The notes: generated by a model not told the origin, from the letters alone. DNA of 64,000 nt from an uncultured Bacilli bacterium (GCA_934098395.1 CAKOOM010000001.1:124001-188000); one strand, 5' to 3'; shown: positions 8,304-17,416, numbered from the stretch's first letter. A program made the numbers and translations.

Positions 8304-8879
8304 TTATTCCATATCAATAACTTTGATATTTTTCTTAAATGATTTAACTACATCGTTAATATGTTTTTTAAACATAAACATATCTATTATATCGGATAGA
8401 GCATAAATCATTATTAGTACACCAATAAATGTTGTAATAACTTCTGAAGAAGCTAATGGATGAAGAATGAATACTACACCACACAACATAGATATAATTG
8501 ATAAAATTAGAGTTAATACCCATGGTGTATCATCATAATCTTTTAATGATAGTGATATTCTAATTTTAACAATACTATCAGTAATAAACCAAATACCTAG
8601 TACTATAGGAATTAATTGTGCTATTAATTTAGGATATACAATTAGAATAACTCCTAGTAAAACCATCATTACTCCAAAGAAAATCATATCTGTTAGGATT
8701 AAAGAATTATAATTAATTGTAAATAAGTAAATACCAAATATTAAGAATAATCCTCCAATTACATAAGACATAATATTTAGAGAAACATCAGGAAAAATAA
8801 TTAGACATAATCCTATAATAGTGAATATTATAGATGCAATAATAGATAAATCAACAAATTTGTTTATCTTTTTAATCAA
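8304..8879 (-). CDS. HdeD/DUF308-family membrane protein
   Basis: A 191-residue integral membrane protein made of three two-helix repeats typical of DUF308. Each repeat pairs a helix ending in a Gly-rich LIIFPDVSLN / LIVYPKLIAQ / FILHPLASSE loop with a helix bearing a G-x2-L-I-x2-G/A-I-Y pattern. In enterobacteria HdeD is linked to acid resistance, but the function of Firmicute homologues is unknown. The transcript ends at the bidirectional terminator 8267-8297. The start is ATG 8879 in this reading, with a CCTCC-complementary GGAGGTG site just upstream. Confidence 0.75.
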   Translation of the reverse strand: MIKKINKFVDLSIIASIIFTIIGLCLIIFPDVSLNIMSYVIGGLFLIFGIYLFTINYNSLILTDMIFFGVMMVLLGVILIVYPKLIAQLIPIVLGIWFITDSIVKIRISLSLKDYDDTPWVLTLILSIISMLCGVVFILHPLASSEVITTFIGVLIMIYALSDIIDMFMFKKHINDVVKSFKKNIKVIDME

Positions 8880-9058
8880 TCAAATCACCTCCACTTATAT
8901 TATTAACATAATTTTAACAAAATAAATAAATATTATCAATATACAAAAATAATTATTTGTATTAATAAGTATGTATATAACATGTTATAAAGTAAATTTA
9001 TGAATATAAGGAAAAAACTTGTACTTTATAAGTATAAGTTTTAATAATAGGCAAATAA

Positions 9059-9132
9059 TGGTGCCGCTTGACAGAATTGAACTGTCCTCTGAAGCTTACC
9101 ATGCTTCTGTTCTACCACTGAACTAAAGCGGC
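9059..9132 (-). tRNA. tRNA-Thr (GGT anticodon)
   Basis: On the minus strand the acceptor GCCGCTT (9132-9126) pairs with AAGCGGC, and the anticodon stem GAAGC/GCTTC encloses the loop ATGGTAA with anticodon GGT. The T arm carries GTTCAATTC, and the 3' CCA is encoded (9061-9059). It reads ACC and ACU. It stands alone between the DUF308 gene and the DUF362 gene. Confidence 0.93.
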
Positions 9133-9214
9133 CTATAAAGATTATATAACATATTTAATAAAAAAGATACAAAAACAGTAAAAATATGATAAAATTATAT
9201 CAAAGGAGATAGAT

Positions 9215-10084
9215 GTGAAAAGCAAAGTATATTTTAGTAAAAATTTAGATAAAAGTACATTAGTAGAATTATTTAAAAAATTAGATGTGGATTTAGTTGG
9301 TAATGTTGCTATAAAAGTTCATTCAGGTGAAGCTGGTAATCAAAATTTTTTACATCCAGAATACTTTAAGGATATTATTGATTATGTTGGTGGAACTATT
9401 GTTGAGTGTAATACGGCATATGATGGTGCTAGAAACGTAACAGAAAAACACAAAAAATTATTGGAGGATCATGGTTGGACTAAATATTATAATGTTGATT
9501 TACTTGATGCAACTGGACCTGATTTAGAAGTAGATATTCCGAATGGTAAAATAATTAAGAAAAACTATTTGGGGAAAAATATTAAAAAATATGACTCTAT
9601 GTTAGTATTATCACATTTTAAAGGACATCCGATGGGTGGTTATGGTGGAGCTTTAAAACAATTATCAATTGGTTGTGCTTCTTCATATGGAAAAGCATAT
9701 ATTCATGGTGCTGGTGATCCAGAAAAGTTATGGACTGCTGATCATGATAAATTTTTAGAATCAATGGCTGATGCGGCATCATCAGTAGTTAATTATTTTG
9801 ATAAAAAAATTGCTTATATTAATGTTATGGTAAATATGTCTGTAGATTGTGATTGCTGTGCTGTAGCAGAGGATCCTTGTATGAAGGATATTGGAATACT
9901 TGCATCAACAGATCCTGTTGCTATTGATCAGGCATGTGTTGATTTAGTATATAATTCTAATGATCCAGGTAAAGATCATTTGATAGAGAGAATTGAATCA
10001 AGAAATGGTCTTCATACAATAGATAGTGCATATGAACTTCATGTTGGTAATAAAGAATATGAATTAATAAATATAGATGAGTAG
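9215..10084 (+). CDS. DUF362 domain protein
   Basis: A 289-residue soluble protein covering a DUF362 domain. Visible family blocks are VAIKVHSGEAGNQNFLHPE near the start, the glycine-rich SHFKGHPMGGYGGALKQLSIG near residue 135, and a later Cys cluster CDCCAVAEDPC near residue 210 that could bind a metal or iron-sulfur cluster. The separate C-terminal 4Fe-4S ferredoxin domain found in many relatives is absent. The reaction is not established for this family. The start is GTG 9215: the adjacent ATG (9213) is closed at once by TGA, and AAAGGAG lies 7-8 nt upstream. The LiaF-like gene follows after 16 bp and may be co-transcribed. Confidence 0.8.
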   Translation: MKSKVYFSKNLDKSTLVELFKKLDVDLVGNVAIKVHSGEAGNQNFLHPEYFKDIIDYVGGTIVECNTAYDGARNVTEKHKKLLEDHGWTKYYNVDLLDATGPDLEVDIPNGKIIKKNYLGKNIKKYDSMLVLSHFKGHPMGGYGGALKQLSIGCASSYGKAYIHGAGDPEKLWTADHDKFLESMADAASSVVNYFDKKIAYINVMVNMSVDCDCCAVAEDPCMKDIGILASTDPVAIDQACVDLVYNSNDPGKDHLIERIESRNGLHTIDSAYELHVGNKEYELINIDE

Positions 10085-10100
10085 TTAGGAGGAGATAAAA

Positions 10101-10787
10101 ATGAAAAAAACAAGTAATTTAATATGGGGATTATTATTTATTTTGATTGGTTTATCTATTGGATTAAATACATTAGATATAGTTAGTTTTAATATCTTAT
10201 TTGATGGATGGTGGACTTTAATTATAATAATTCCATGTTTGATAGGACTTATAAATAACGAAGATAAAACTGGAGATATTATAGGACTTTTAATTGGGGT
10301 AGCTTTGTTATTAAATGCTCAAGGTATTATTAGTTTTGATATTATTTGGAAATTAGCAGCTCCATTAATATTAGTAATTATTGGTTTGTCTATAATATTA
10401 AAAGGTAATAAGGATTCGAAGACGGATGTGGCTATAAAAAAGATAAATAGTAATGATAACGAGAAGACATCAGTTTGTTCTACATTTTCAAGTCAAAATA
10501 TTAAACTTAATAAGGAAAAAATAAATAATTTGGAACTAAATGCTATTTTTGGTGGTATTGAATATGATTTAAGAAATGGTGTTATTAAAGGGGATATTGT
10601 AATTAATGCTACGGCTATTTTTGGTGGTATTGATATAATTGTTCCAGATGATGTAAATGTTAAAATAAAATCTACTAGTATTTTTGGCGGGGCAAGTAAT
10701 AAGAAACAATTAATGGATGATAAAGAAAAGAAACATACAATATATATAAATGCTAGTTGTGTCTTTGGAGGAGTAGATATTAAATGA
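10101..10787 (+). CDS. LiaF-like cell-envelope stress membrane protein
   Basis: A 228-residue protein with four predicted membrane helices in the first 100 residues (LiaI/LiaF-like 4TM region) and a soluble C-terminal domain of repeated strand units. The short motif IFGG recurs three times and a related VFGG ends the protein, characteristic of the YvqF/LiaF C-terminal domain. In Bacillus LiaF restrains the LiaRS cell-wall-antibiotic response. No LiaRS-like pair is in this window. AGGAGG precedes ATG 10101, and the stop overlaps the ATG of the DUF4097 gene (ATGA), implying coupled translation. Confidence 0.8.
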   Translation: MKKTSNLIWGLLFILIGLSIGLNTLDIVSFNILFDGWWTLIIIIPCLIGLINNEDKTGDIIGLLIGVALLLNAQGIISFDIIWKLAAPLILVIIGLSIILKGNKDSKTDVAIKKINSNDNEKTSVCSTFSSQNIKLNKEKINNLELNAIFGGIEYDLRNGVIKGDIVINATAIFGGIDIIVPDDVNVKIKSTSIFGGASNKKQLMDDKEKKHTIYINASCVFGGVDIK

Positions 10788-11599
10788 CATCTATTCAAAA
10801 AATGATAAAATACTTTTCACTGGCTTTTGCTGTATTTTTAATTGTATCAATTACTTATGGTGTTATGATGCTTTTGTATTTTTTAGCAACACCACTTGGA
10901 TTAATTAAATCAGAAAATAGTCAGGAATTAAGAGAAGTTTTATGTGATACTGAAAATATTAAAGATATAAAAATTGAACTTAATAAAAGTAACCTTGAAA
11001 TAAAAACAGGTTCTAGTTTTAAGGTAGAAACAAGTGGTAATAATGTTACATGTAAGGTTTCTAATAAAGGAATTGTATTAAAAGAAAAGAATTCTTTAAC
11101 AAACAAACCACCACAAACTTTGATAATTTATTTACCAGAGAATGTTAATTATGAAGATGTTAAGATAGAGACAGATGCTGGAAATGTAAATATCGATAAT
11201 GTTATAGCTACTAAATTGGATTTAGAACTTGGTGCTGGTCAGAATATTATAAAAAATATTAATGTGTATGAAGCATCTATTGAGACAGGAGCTGGAGAGT
11301 TAAGAATTGATAATGGTAATATTAATAATTTTGAATTAGATATGGGTGCTGGAAAAATAGATATTACTTCTAAATTGACCGGTATTAGTAAAATAGAAAC
11401 GGGAGCAGGTTATTTAAAATTAAATTTAGTTGGAGATGAAGCAGATTATAAACTAAAGGTAGAAACAGGTATTGGTAAAACTACTGTAGCTGGTGAAACA
11501 ATTAAGAGTAATGAAGTAATAGGTAATGGTTCTTCACTAGTTACTGTTGAATCTGGGGTTGGAAAAGTAGATATTAACTATTTAAATGATAATAGATAA
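10784..11599 (+). CDS. DUF4097 beta-repeat envelope protein (LiaG-like)
   Basis: A 271-residue protein with one membrane segment (about residues 10-35) followed by a DUF4097 beta-helix-like domain. Repeats of the type VKIETDAGNVNIDN, ASIETGAGELRIDN and SKIETGAGYLKLNL are clear. The 4-bp ATGA overlap with the LiaF-like gene and the pairing of a LiaF-type with a LiaG-type protein mirror the Bacillus lia operon, so a role in envelope-stress sensing is likely but inferred. A strong terminator follows. Confidence 0.8.
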   Translation: MTSIQKMIKYFSLAFAVFLIVSITYGVMMLLYFLATPLGLIKSENSQELREVLCDTENIKDIKIELNKSNLEIKTGSSFKVETSGNNVTCKVSNKGIVLKEKNSLTNKPPQTLIIYLPENVNYEDVKIETDAGNVNIDNVIATKLDLELGAGQNIIKNINVYEASIETGAGELRIDNGNINNFELDMGAGKIDITSKLTGISKIETGAGYLKLNLVGDEADYKLKVETGIGKTTVAGETIKSNEVIGNGSSLVTVESGVGKVDINYLNDNR

Positions 11600-11609
11600 G
11601 TTTACACAA

Positions 11610-11636
11610 GAGCTAAGAATTTTTCTTAGCTTTTTT
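11610..11636 (+). terminator. Terminator of the LiaF/DUF4097 operon
   Basis: AGCTAAGAA (11611-11619) pairs with TTCTTAGCT around a 3-nt loop, followed by a T-run (11631-11636). Confidence 0.88.
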
Positions 11637-11690
11637 AATTTAATTTTTTTAATAAGTTAATCATGATATAATACTTAAAAGGAGAGTATG

Positions 11691-12758
11691 ATGAAACAAG
11701 CTTTAGTATTATCCGGAGGTGGAGCAAGGGGAGCATATCAAATTGGGGTATGGAAAGCTCTTGAAGAGTTAAATATTAAGTGTGATATTGTAACAGGAAC
11801 TTCAATTGGTTCTATTAATGGGGCGTTATATACCCAAGGAGCTTTAAAAGAAGCCGAGGAATTATGGAAAAATATAGATTTAGAAACGGTATTTCCAATA
11901 ACTGTTGATAATAATAATAACAAAGAATTGTTAAAAAAATATTTAAAGTCTTCAATAACTGGGGGAATTGAACCTAGTAATTTGTTAGAAAATTTAAAAA
12001 AATGTCTTGATTTAGATAAAATATATAATTCTGATATTGATTATGGTTTGGTAACAGTTAAATATCCGACATTAAAAACAGTTAAATTAACTAAGAGTCA
12101 AATTCCTAAAAATAAATTGATTGATTATATTATTGCTTCATCGACAGTTTTTCCGGTATTTAAATTAAAAAAAATAGGAGAAAATACATATATTGATGGG
12201 GGATATAGAGATACTGTACCATTAGATTTAGCTAAAAAGATGGGAGCTAAGAAGTTTATTATTGTTAATATTAGTACTGTTGAAAAAATATATCGACCGT
12301 CAAAAAAAGAAAAGATTATATATATATCACCAAATAATAATGTTGGTATTCCTTTAATATTTAATGCACAAAAAGCTAAGATAAATATTAGATATGGATA
12401 TAATGATACGATGAAGGTGTTTAAAAAATTATATGGTAAAAAATATACTTTTAAGGAATTAGATAAAATATATGTGAAAAATGAAGTTTTTAAGACGATA
12501 AATAGTTATATAGATACGATTGAATATTTAGGAATGATTTTTAATATAGATGATAGTCAAATATATACGATAGATAAATTTAATAGTATTCTTAAAGAGA
12601 AAATGAATGACTATAATCAGAATAATAGTTTAATAAATAGTAGGGAGAGAGTAATATATATTTATAATTGTTTAAATAGTAAAAAGATAACTCCAGGTAT
12701 TAATAAGATATTAAATAAAGAATATAAAGCTGCATATTATTTATATTTAAATATGTAA
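11691..12758 (+). CDS. Patatin-like phospholipase
   Basis: A cytoplasmic or membrane-associated lipid acyl hydrolase of the patatin/RssA type, 355 residues. Family elements: the oxyanion glycine-rich [17 protein letters not shown] at the N-terminus, the nucleophile elbow GTSIGS (catalytic Ser) near residue 40, and the catalytic Asp in [11 protein letters not shown] near residue 165. The C-terminal ~140 residues are poorly conserved, Lys/Asn rich and of unknown role. Two adjacent ATGs exist (11688, 11691); AAAGGAGAG (11678-11686) is better spaced from 11691. The substrate is unknown. Confidence 0.88.
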   Translation: MKQALVLSGGGARGAYQIGVWKALEELNIKCDIVTGTSIGSINGALYTQGALKEAEELWKNIDLETVFPITVDNNNNKELLKKYLKSSITGGIEPSNLLENLKKCLDLDKIYNSDIDYGLVTVKYPTLKTVKLTKSQIPKNKLIDYIIASSTVFPVFKLKKIGENTYIDGGYRDTVPLDLAKKMGAKKFIIVNISTVEKIYRPSKKEKIIYISPNNNVGIPLIFNAQKAKINIRYGYNDTMKVFKKLYGKKYTFKELDKIYVKNEVFKTINSYIDTIEYLGMIFNIDDSQIYTIDKFNSILKEKMNDYNQNNSLINSRERVIYIYNCLNSKKITPGINKILNKEYKAAYYLYLNM

Positions 12759-12824
12759 TTTATATTCTTTTATAATATCTAAATGAGTAATAAGTGAATA
12801 TTATATACAGAGAGGGGTGATATT

Positions 12825-13631
12825 ATTAATTGTAGAGTTTTAAAAAAAGGGAAATGTAAAATAACCCAAAATTTTAGTAGCAATCATCCGGCAATGGATC
12901 TTGTTGGAGAAAATTCTACGCTTGATGAAGTGGTAGCACATAGTGATGGGGTAATTGTTAATAGTCAAGATGGATATAATAATTTAGTAGGAAGCAGAGG
13001 TAATGAATCTTATGGTAATTTTATTAAAATAGATCATGGAAATGGTTATTATACACTGTATGCCCATATGTCAAAAGGATTGCCAAAGAGAAATGGAACT
13101 AAAGTAAAAAAAGGTGAAGTAATTGGCATGATGTCCGATAGTGGTAATGCTTATGGAAAACATTTACATTTTGAAGTAATTAATGGTAATCAAAAAGTAG
13201 ATCCAATAAAATATTTGGATAGTGATTTTTCTAAGTCAACGGTGACAACTAAGTATAAGATAGGCGATTATGTAAAAATAAATGCAGTATATATATCAAG
13301 TACTAGTAGTGAAAAATTAACTCCAAGTATTACGGAGGGAAAAATTACTAGAGTGATACCAAGTGCTAGAAATCCATATTTATTAGATAATGGAAATATT
13401 GGTTGGATAAATGATTCGTGTATAGTAAATGATACTAATAAATATTTGTCTAATTCTAAATATAAAGGTTTTTCTATTGTAGATGCTTTAAAAGAAATAA
13501 ATGTTGATTCTTCATATGAATATCGTTCTAAATTAGCTAAACTAAATGGTATAAATAATTATACTGGTACAGGTATTCAGAATACTAATATGTTGAATTT
13601 ATTAAAAAATGGTAAGTTAAGATATAAATAA
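12825..13631 (+). CDS. M23 endopeptidase with SH3-like and lysin-type C-terminal domains; putative ATT start
   Basis: A zinc endopeptidase expected to cut peptidoglycan cross-links. The M23 domain carries HPAMD (His21, Asp25), YAHMS and KHLHFE, so all expected metal and catalytic ligands are present. An SH3-like segment follows (about residues 145-205), then a ~50-residue tail (FSIVDALKEINVDSSYEYR... ending in LLKNGKL) resembling wall-binding tails of phage lysins. The first ATG (12894) would delete His21. The open frame upstream offers only ATT 12825, exactly where ATG would fall after GGGGTGATATT, compared with GGTGATATTATG at mntP in this window. There is no recognisable signal peptide, which also fits a phage-lysin origin. 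Confidence 0.75.
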   Translation: MNCRVLKKGKCKITQNFSSNHPAMDLVGENSTLDEVVAHSDGVIVNSQDGYNNLVGSRGNESYGNFIKIDHGNGYYTLYAHMSKGLPKRNGTKVKKGEVIGMMSDSGNAYGKHLHFEVINGNQKVDPIKYLDSDFSKSTVTTKYKIGDYVKINAVYISSTSSEKLTPSITEGKITRVIPSARNPYLLDNGNIGWINDSCIVNDTNKYLSNSKYKGFSIVDALKEINVDSSYEYRSKLAKLNGINNYTGTGIQNTNMLNLLKNGKLRYK

Positions 13632-13633
13632 TC

Positions 13634-13662
13634 TTGACAAAATATAAAAATAAATATACTAT
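13634..13662 (+). promoter_or_regulatory. Sigma-A-type promoter upstream of the pncC-like gene
   Basis: Consensus -35 TTGACA at 13634-13639, 17-nt spacer, -10 TACTAT at 13657-13662. It starts 2 bp after the M23 gene's stop codon and 28 bp before the pncC-like ATG. Confidence 0.6.
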
Positions 13663-13689
13663 TATTAATATAAAAAAAGAAGGTTAAAT

Positions 13690-14154
13690 ATGAAAGAAAT
13701 AGTTGAAATATTAAAAACAAAAAAACAAACTATATCTACTATGGAATCATGTACTGGTGGAGCAATAGTTAATGAAATAACGAATATTGAGGGAGCAAGT
13801 AATGTAATTAAATATTCTGCTATAACATATTCAAATGAATTTAAGATTAAAATGGGTATATCTAAAGAAGTAATTGAGGAATATACTGTGTATAGTCAGC
13901 AGGTAGCAGATGAGATGAGTATGGTAATTGCTAATTATACTGATTCTGATTATGGAATTGGGGTAACTGGAAAATTATGTGTAGTGGATGAAGAGAATCC
14001 GTATGGAGAAAATGATTTAGTGTATATAAGTATTTATGATAGAAATAAGAAGAAATTTTATCATAAAATAAATAAATGTCAACAAAATAATAGATTAGAT
14101 AATAAAATCTCAGTAGTTAACGAAGTAGTTAAACTATTAAAAGAGATATTGTAG
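13690..14154 (+). CDS. CinA C-terminal domain protein (PncC-like NMN amidohydrolase)
   Basis: A 154-residue single-domain CinA-C protein; the family member PncC deamidates nicotinamide mononucleotide in pyridine-nucleotide salvage. Visible signature parts are MESCTGGAIVNEIT (nucleophilic Ser), the TYSNEFKIKMG block (Tyr and Lys) and GVTG (Thr). The usual glycine/proline-rich stretch after GITG is replaced by KLCVVDEENPYGEND, so activity is uncertain. There is no N-terminal MoCF-like domain, so it is the stand-alone PncC form rather than full CinA. It is preceded by its own promoter and followed after 12 bp by the YbaK-like gene. Confidence 0.78.
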   Translation: MKEIVEILKTKKQTISTMESCTGGAIVNEITNIEGASNVIKYSAITYSNEFKIKMGISKEVIEEYTVYSQQVADEMSMVIANYTDSDYGIGVTGKLCVVDEENPYGENDLVYISIYDRNKKKFYHKINKCQQNNRLDNKISVVNEVVKLLKEIL

Positions 14155-14166
14155 TAAGGAGTAATT

Positions 14167-14643
14167 ATGTCCGCAATAAAAGTAAAAGAGTATTTAAAAA
14201 AATATAATATGGATAAACGTATTGTAACGTTTGATACACCAAGTGCTACGGTTAAGGAAGCAGCCGATAATTTACATTGTGAAGAAAAAAGAATAGCAAA
14301 AACATTATCATTTACAACAAAAAATGGTTATATTTTAATAGTTATGGCAGGGGATGTAAAGATAGATAATAAGAAATACCGTGACGAGTTTAAAGAAAAG
14401 GCTCATATGTTACCAAATGATATTGTTGAAGAGGTTACTGGTCATCCAGTTGGTGGAGTGTGTCCGTTTGCTATAAATGAAGAAATAAAAATTTATTTAG
14501 ATGTATCATTAAAGAGATTTGAAACAGTATTTCCAGCATGTGGTAGCAATCATAATGCTATAGAGATATCTTTAGAAGAACTTGAAAAAGTTGTACCATA
14601 TGTTAAGTGGATAGATGTATGTAAAGAAAAAGATTGTCAATAA
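14167..14643 (+). CDS. YbaK/EbsC-family aminoacyl-tRNA deacylase
   Basis: A 158-residue trans-editing protein of the YbaK/ProX superfamily, which hydrolyses mischarged tRNAs such as Cys-tRNA(Pro) or Ala-tRNA(Pro). Family features: KRIAKTLSF with the conserved Lys, VMAGDVKIDNKKYRD, GHPVGGVCPFAI and the FPACGSNHNAIEI block near the C-terminus. The length is normal. GGAGTAATT precedes ATG 14167. It is probably co-transcribed with the pncC-like gene. The amino acid edited cannot be told from sequence. Confidence 0.85.
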   Translation: MSAIKVKEYLKKYNMDKRIVTFDTPSATVKEAADNLHCEEKRIAKTLSFTTKNGYILIVMAGDVKIDNKKYRDEFKEKAHMLPNDIVEEVTGHPVGGVCPFAINEEIKIYLDVSLKRFETVFPACGSNHNAIEISLEELEKVVPYVKWIDVCKEKDCQ

Positions 14644-14741
14644 GTTGTCAAAATAGGTAAAATAAATAAAAAATATTTAAAAAATAAATATATTTTGGTA
14701 TACTAATAATGTGTTTAAAAAAGCATGTTTAAGGAGGAATT

Positions 14742-15077
14742 ATGAATTTATTATTATTAAGTGGGTTAATGGGATCATTAGTTACATCAAATCCAGCACA
14801 AGACCATCAAGAAATGATTAAGGATAGAATAAATGAAGGCGTTGAATATCTTGAAAAACACGCTGAAGATGGAAAGGAATATTTCGAAGAACATTGGACT
14901 GAAGGGAAAGACTATTTAGAAAAAAATGCTGAAGAAGGTGTTGAATACTTTGAAAAGCATGCCGAAGAAGGTACTGAATATGTAAAGAAATATGCTGGTG
15001 AAGAGGCAGCTGAAGTAACTGGAAAAGTTTTATCAAAAGTAAGTTCTATTCTTAGAGGAATATTAGTAAGAAAATAA
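14742..15077 (+). CDS. Small acidic protein of tandem 11-residue helical repeats
   Basis: A 111-residue protein I do not recognise as a named family. After a hydrophobic N-terminus (residues 1-16, a possible membrane or signal segment), residues 31-85 consist of five tandem 11-mers of the form x-E-G-x-E-Y-x-E-K-x-A, for example NEGVEYLEKHA and EEGVEYFEKHA. The C-terminus is a basic amphipathic segment (SKVSSILRGILVRK). Undecad repeats of this kind form long amphipathic helices, as in LEA group-3 and apolipoprotein-like proteins, suggesting membrane or desiccation-protective binding; this is inference. AAGGAGG precedes ATG 14742, and a terminator follows. Confidence 0.75.
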   Translation: MNLLLLSGLMGSLVTSNPAQDHQEMIKDRINEGVEYLEKHAEDGKEYFEEHWTEGKDYLEKNAEEGVEYFEKHAEEGTEYVKKYAGEEAAEVTGKVLSKVSSILRGILVRK

Positions 15078-15080
15078 TTA

Positions 15081-15110
15081 TAAGCTATTTAAATAATAGC
15101 TTATTTTTTT
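15081..15110 (+). terminator. Terminator after the 11-mer-repeat gene
   Basis: TAAGCTATT pairs with AATAGCTTA around a TAA-rich loop, followed by eight T. Confidence 0.85.
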
Positions 15111-15140
15111 TATTTATGATATAATTTGCTTGGTGATAAA

Positions 15141-16415
15141 ATGATTACATTAATTAAAAATGCTACAGTTATAACGATGGATGATACAAGAGATAAGCAA
15201 TATGAAAAATTAGATATTGTAATTTCAAATGATACGATAAAAGAACTAACAAATGAGTATAAAGGAGAATATGACAAGTTAATAGATGCGACGGATAAGG
15301 TAGTAATGCCAGGGTTAATTAATTGTCATACTCATTTAGGAATGAGTGTATTTAGGGCAACGAATGATTCTTTAACATTGGATAAATGGTTACAAGAAAA
15401 AATTTGGCCTATTGAAGATAAGCTAACAGATGATGATATTTATTATACAACGATGCTTTCTTGTATAGAAATGATAAAAAGTGGTACTACTACGAGTAAT
15501 GATATGTATTATAATTGCAATGGTAGTTTGAAAGCCATTAAAGAATGTCAGGTAAGATCACTTTTTAGTAGATGTCTTATGGATAGTGATGGTGGTGGTG
15601 ATAAAAGAATTGAAGAATTTTTAAAATTATATAATGAGAATGCTTCACAAGATTTGATAACTTTTTCTGTTGCGCCACATGCTATTTATACATGTAGTTA
15701 TGAATATTTAAAAAAGTGTGCTAATTTAGCAAAGAAATTAAAGCTTCCAATTCATATTCATTTTTGTGAAAATTTAGATGAGGTAAATAATATTAAAAAT
15801 AAATATCATAAATCTCCTGTGGCATTGTTAAAGGAATTAGGTTATTTAGAAAATAAATTAATATTGGCACATGCTACATATATTAGTGATTTAGAACTTA
15901 AGGAATTAAAGAATAGAGATGTTAGTTTTGTTCATAATCCAATTAGTAATTTAAATCTTGGATGTGGAATTGCTGATATTACTAAATATAGAAAATATGT
16001 AAATATAACTTTGGGTACTGATGGACAAGGTAGTGGTAATAATTTAAATTTATTTAAACATATGTCTTATGTGGATTTATTACAAAAAGGTATATATAAA
16101 GATCCGACAATATTTTCTTCATATGATGTATTAAAAATAGCAACAATAAATGGTGCTAAAGCATTAGGACTTGGTAATTTGGTAGGTAGTATTACTCCAG
16201 GCAAAAAGGCGGATATCATAATAATAGATTTAGATAGTACAGAGACATATCCATCTCCGGATTTAATAACAAATATTGTTCATAATGTAGATGCAAGTAA
16301 TATTGATACGACAATTGTTAATGGAAAAATATTGATGGAAAATCATCAAATAAAACTTTCTATTAATGAAGATAATATTAAAAAAGAGGTAGATAGAATA
16401 ATAAATAAAATATAA
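15141..16415 (+). CDS. Amidohydrolase, MTA/SAH or guanine deaminase-like
   Basis: A 424-residue metal-dependent deaminase of the amidohydrolase superfamily, closest by eye to MtaD/SsnA-type 5-methylthioadenosine/S-adenosylhomocysteine deaminases. Metal and substrate motifs: PGLINCHTHLGM, a Trp-rich KWLQEKIWPIE stretch, HIHFCEN (metal His), LAHATYIS, VHNPISNLNLGCG and the catalytic Asp in LGTDGQGSGNN, then a terminal GKKADIIIID strand domain. ATG 15141 follows GGTGAT; a further upstream TTG would overlap that site. It appears to be its own transcription unit. The exact substrate cannot be assigned. Confidence 0.87.
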   Translation: MITLIKNATVITMDDTRDKQYEKLDIVISNDTIKELTNEYKGEYDKLIDATDKVVMPGLINCHTHLGMSVFRATNDSLTLDKWLQEKIWPIEDKLTDDDIYYTTMLSCIEMIKSGTTTSNDMYYNCNGSLKAIKECQVRSLFSRCLMDSDGGGDKRIEEFLKLYNENASQDLITFSVAPHAIYTCSYEYLKKCANLAKKLKLPIHIHFCENLDEVNNIKNKYHKSPVALLKELGYLENKLILAHATYISDLELKELKNRDVSFVHNPISNLNLGCGIADITKYRKYVNITLGTDGQGSGNNLNLFKHMSYVDLLQKGIYKDPTIFSSYDVLKIATINGAKALGLGNLVGSITPGKKADIIIIDLDSTETYPSPDLITNIVHNVDASNIDTTIVNGKILMENHQIKLSINEDNIKKEVDRIINKI

Positions 16416-16490
16416 AATTAATTATAATTCTTGCATAAACAAAGTATTACTGGTATAATAAGTATGAAATGTATAACTGTGAGGTGAGTT

Positions 16491-16691
16491 ATGGAAAAAG
16501 ACAAATATGTTGGTATATGTAAAGTTGGTGAAAAAGGACAAATTGTAATACCTAAAGAAGCTAGAGATATGTTTGGAATTAAACCAGGTGATTCGATTGT
16601 TGTTCTTTGTGATAAAGCTCAGGGGATAGCACTAGTAAAATCAGATGTTATTGAAGATTTAACTTCAAAAGTTTTTTCTAAAGGAGAATAA
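16491..16691 (+). CDS. AbrB/SpoVT-type transcriptional regulator
   Basis: A 66-residue swapped-hairpin DNA-binding protein. The core is VGEKGQIVIPKEARDMFGIKPGDSIVV, a textbook AbrB/MazE fold block. It lies 2 nt upstream of an ABC transporter ATPase gene and 74 bp after the amidohydrolase, so it is probably an autogenous regulator of the transporter operon. The regulator-ABC ATPase-ABC-2 permease order is a common Firmicute arrangement. GTGAGGTGAG upstream of ATG 16491 is the ribosome site. Confidence 0.88.
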   Translation: MEKDKYVGICKVGEKGQIVIPKEARDMFGIKPGDSIVVLCDKAQGIALVKSDVIEDLTSKVFSKGE

Positions 16692-16693
16692 TA

Positions 16694-17416
16694 ATGTATT
16701 CAATAGAAACAAAAGGTTTAACAAAGAAGTATAAAGATAAGACAGTTGTATCTAATTTAAATTTAAAAATAAAAGAAGGTGAACTATTCTCATTACTTGG
16801 AACAAATGGTGCTGGAAAAACTACGACGATAAAAATGTTATCTTCTTTAATAGTTCCAACTGAGGGAGATATTATTATTGATAAGTTTGATATGAAAAAA
16901 AATAAACAAAAAATAAAAGAAATAATTAATATTTCACCACAAGTTACTTCATTAGCTCCAAATTTAACAGTGAGAGAAAATTTGGAATTTATTGCTGGAG
17001 CCTATCAAATAAAGAATAAAGAACAAAAAATAAAAGAATTAGTAGATATGTTTGATTTAAGTAAAATTATGAATCAAAAAGCTAAAACATTGTCTGGTGG
17101 ATGGCAAAGAAAACTATCTATTGCGATGTCTTTAATAAATGATCCAAAAATTTTATTTCTAGATGAACCAACTTTAGGACTTGATGTAATTTCAAGAAAA
17201 GAATTATGGAAAATAATTGAAAGTAAAAAAGGTAAGATGACAATTATTTTAACAACACATTACATGGAGGAAGCAGAACATTTATCTGATAAGATAGGTA
17301 TAATCGTAGATGGTATATTACTAGATGAAGATACTCCGAAAGCTTTAAAAGAGAAAACAAAGACTAATACTTTGGAAGATGCTTTTGTAAAAATAGCTAC
17401 AGGAGGTAAAATATGA
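16694..17416 (+). CDS. ABC transporter ATP-binding protein
   Basis: A 240-residue nucleotide-binding subunit of a drug/antibiotic-type exporter. Walker A is LLGTNGAGKTTTIK near residue 40, the signature is LSGGWQRKLSIAMSL, Walker B is ILFLDEPTLGLD, and the switch His is in LTTHYMEEAEH. It starts 2 nt after the AbrB-type regulator gene and overlaps the permease gene by 4 bp (ATGA), so the three form an operon. Substrate unknown. Confidence 0.92.
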   Translation: MYSIETKGLTKKYKDKTVVSNLNLKIKEGELFSLLGTNGAGKTTTIKMLSSLIVPTEGDIIIDKFDMKKNKQKIKEIINISPQVTSLAPNLTVRENLEFIAGAYQIKNKEQKIKELVDMFDLSKIMNQKAKTLSGGWQRKLSIAMSLINDPKILFLDEPTLGLDVISRKELWKIIESKKGKMTIILTTHYMEEAEHLSDKIGIIVDGILLDEDTPKALKEKTKTNTLEDAFVKIATGGKI

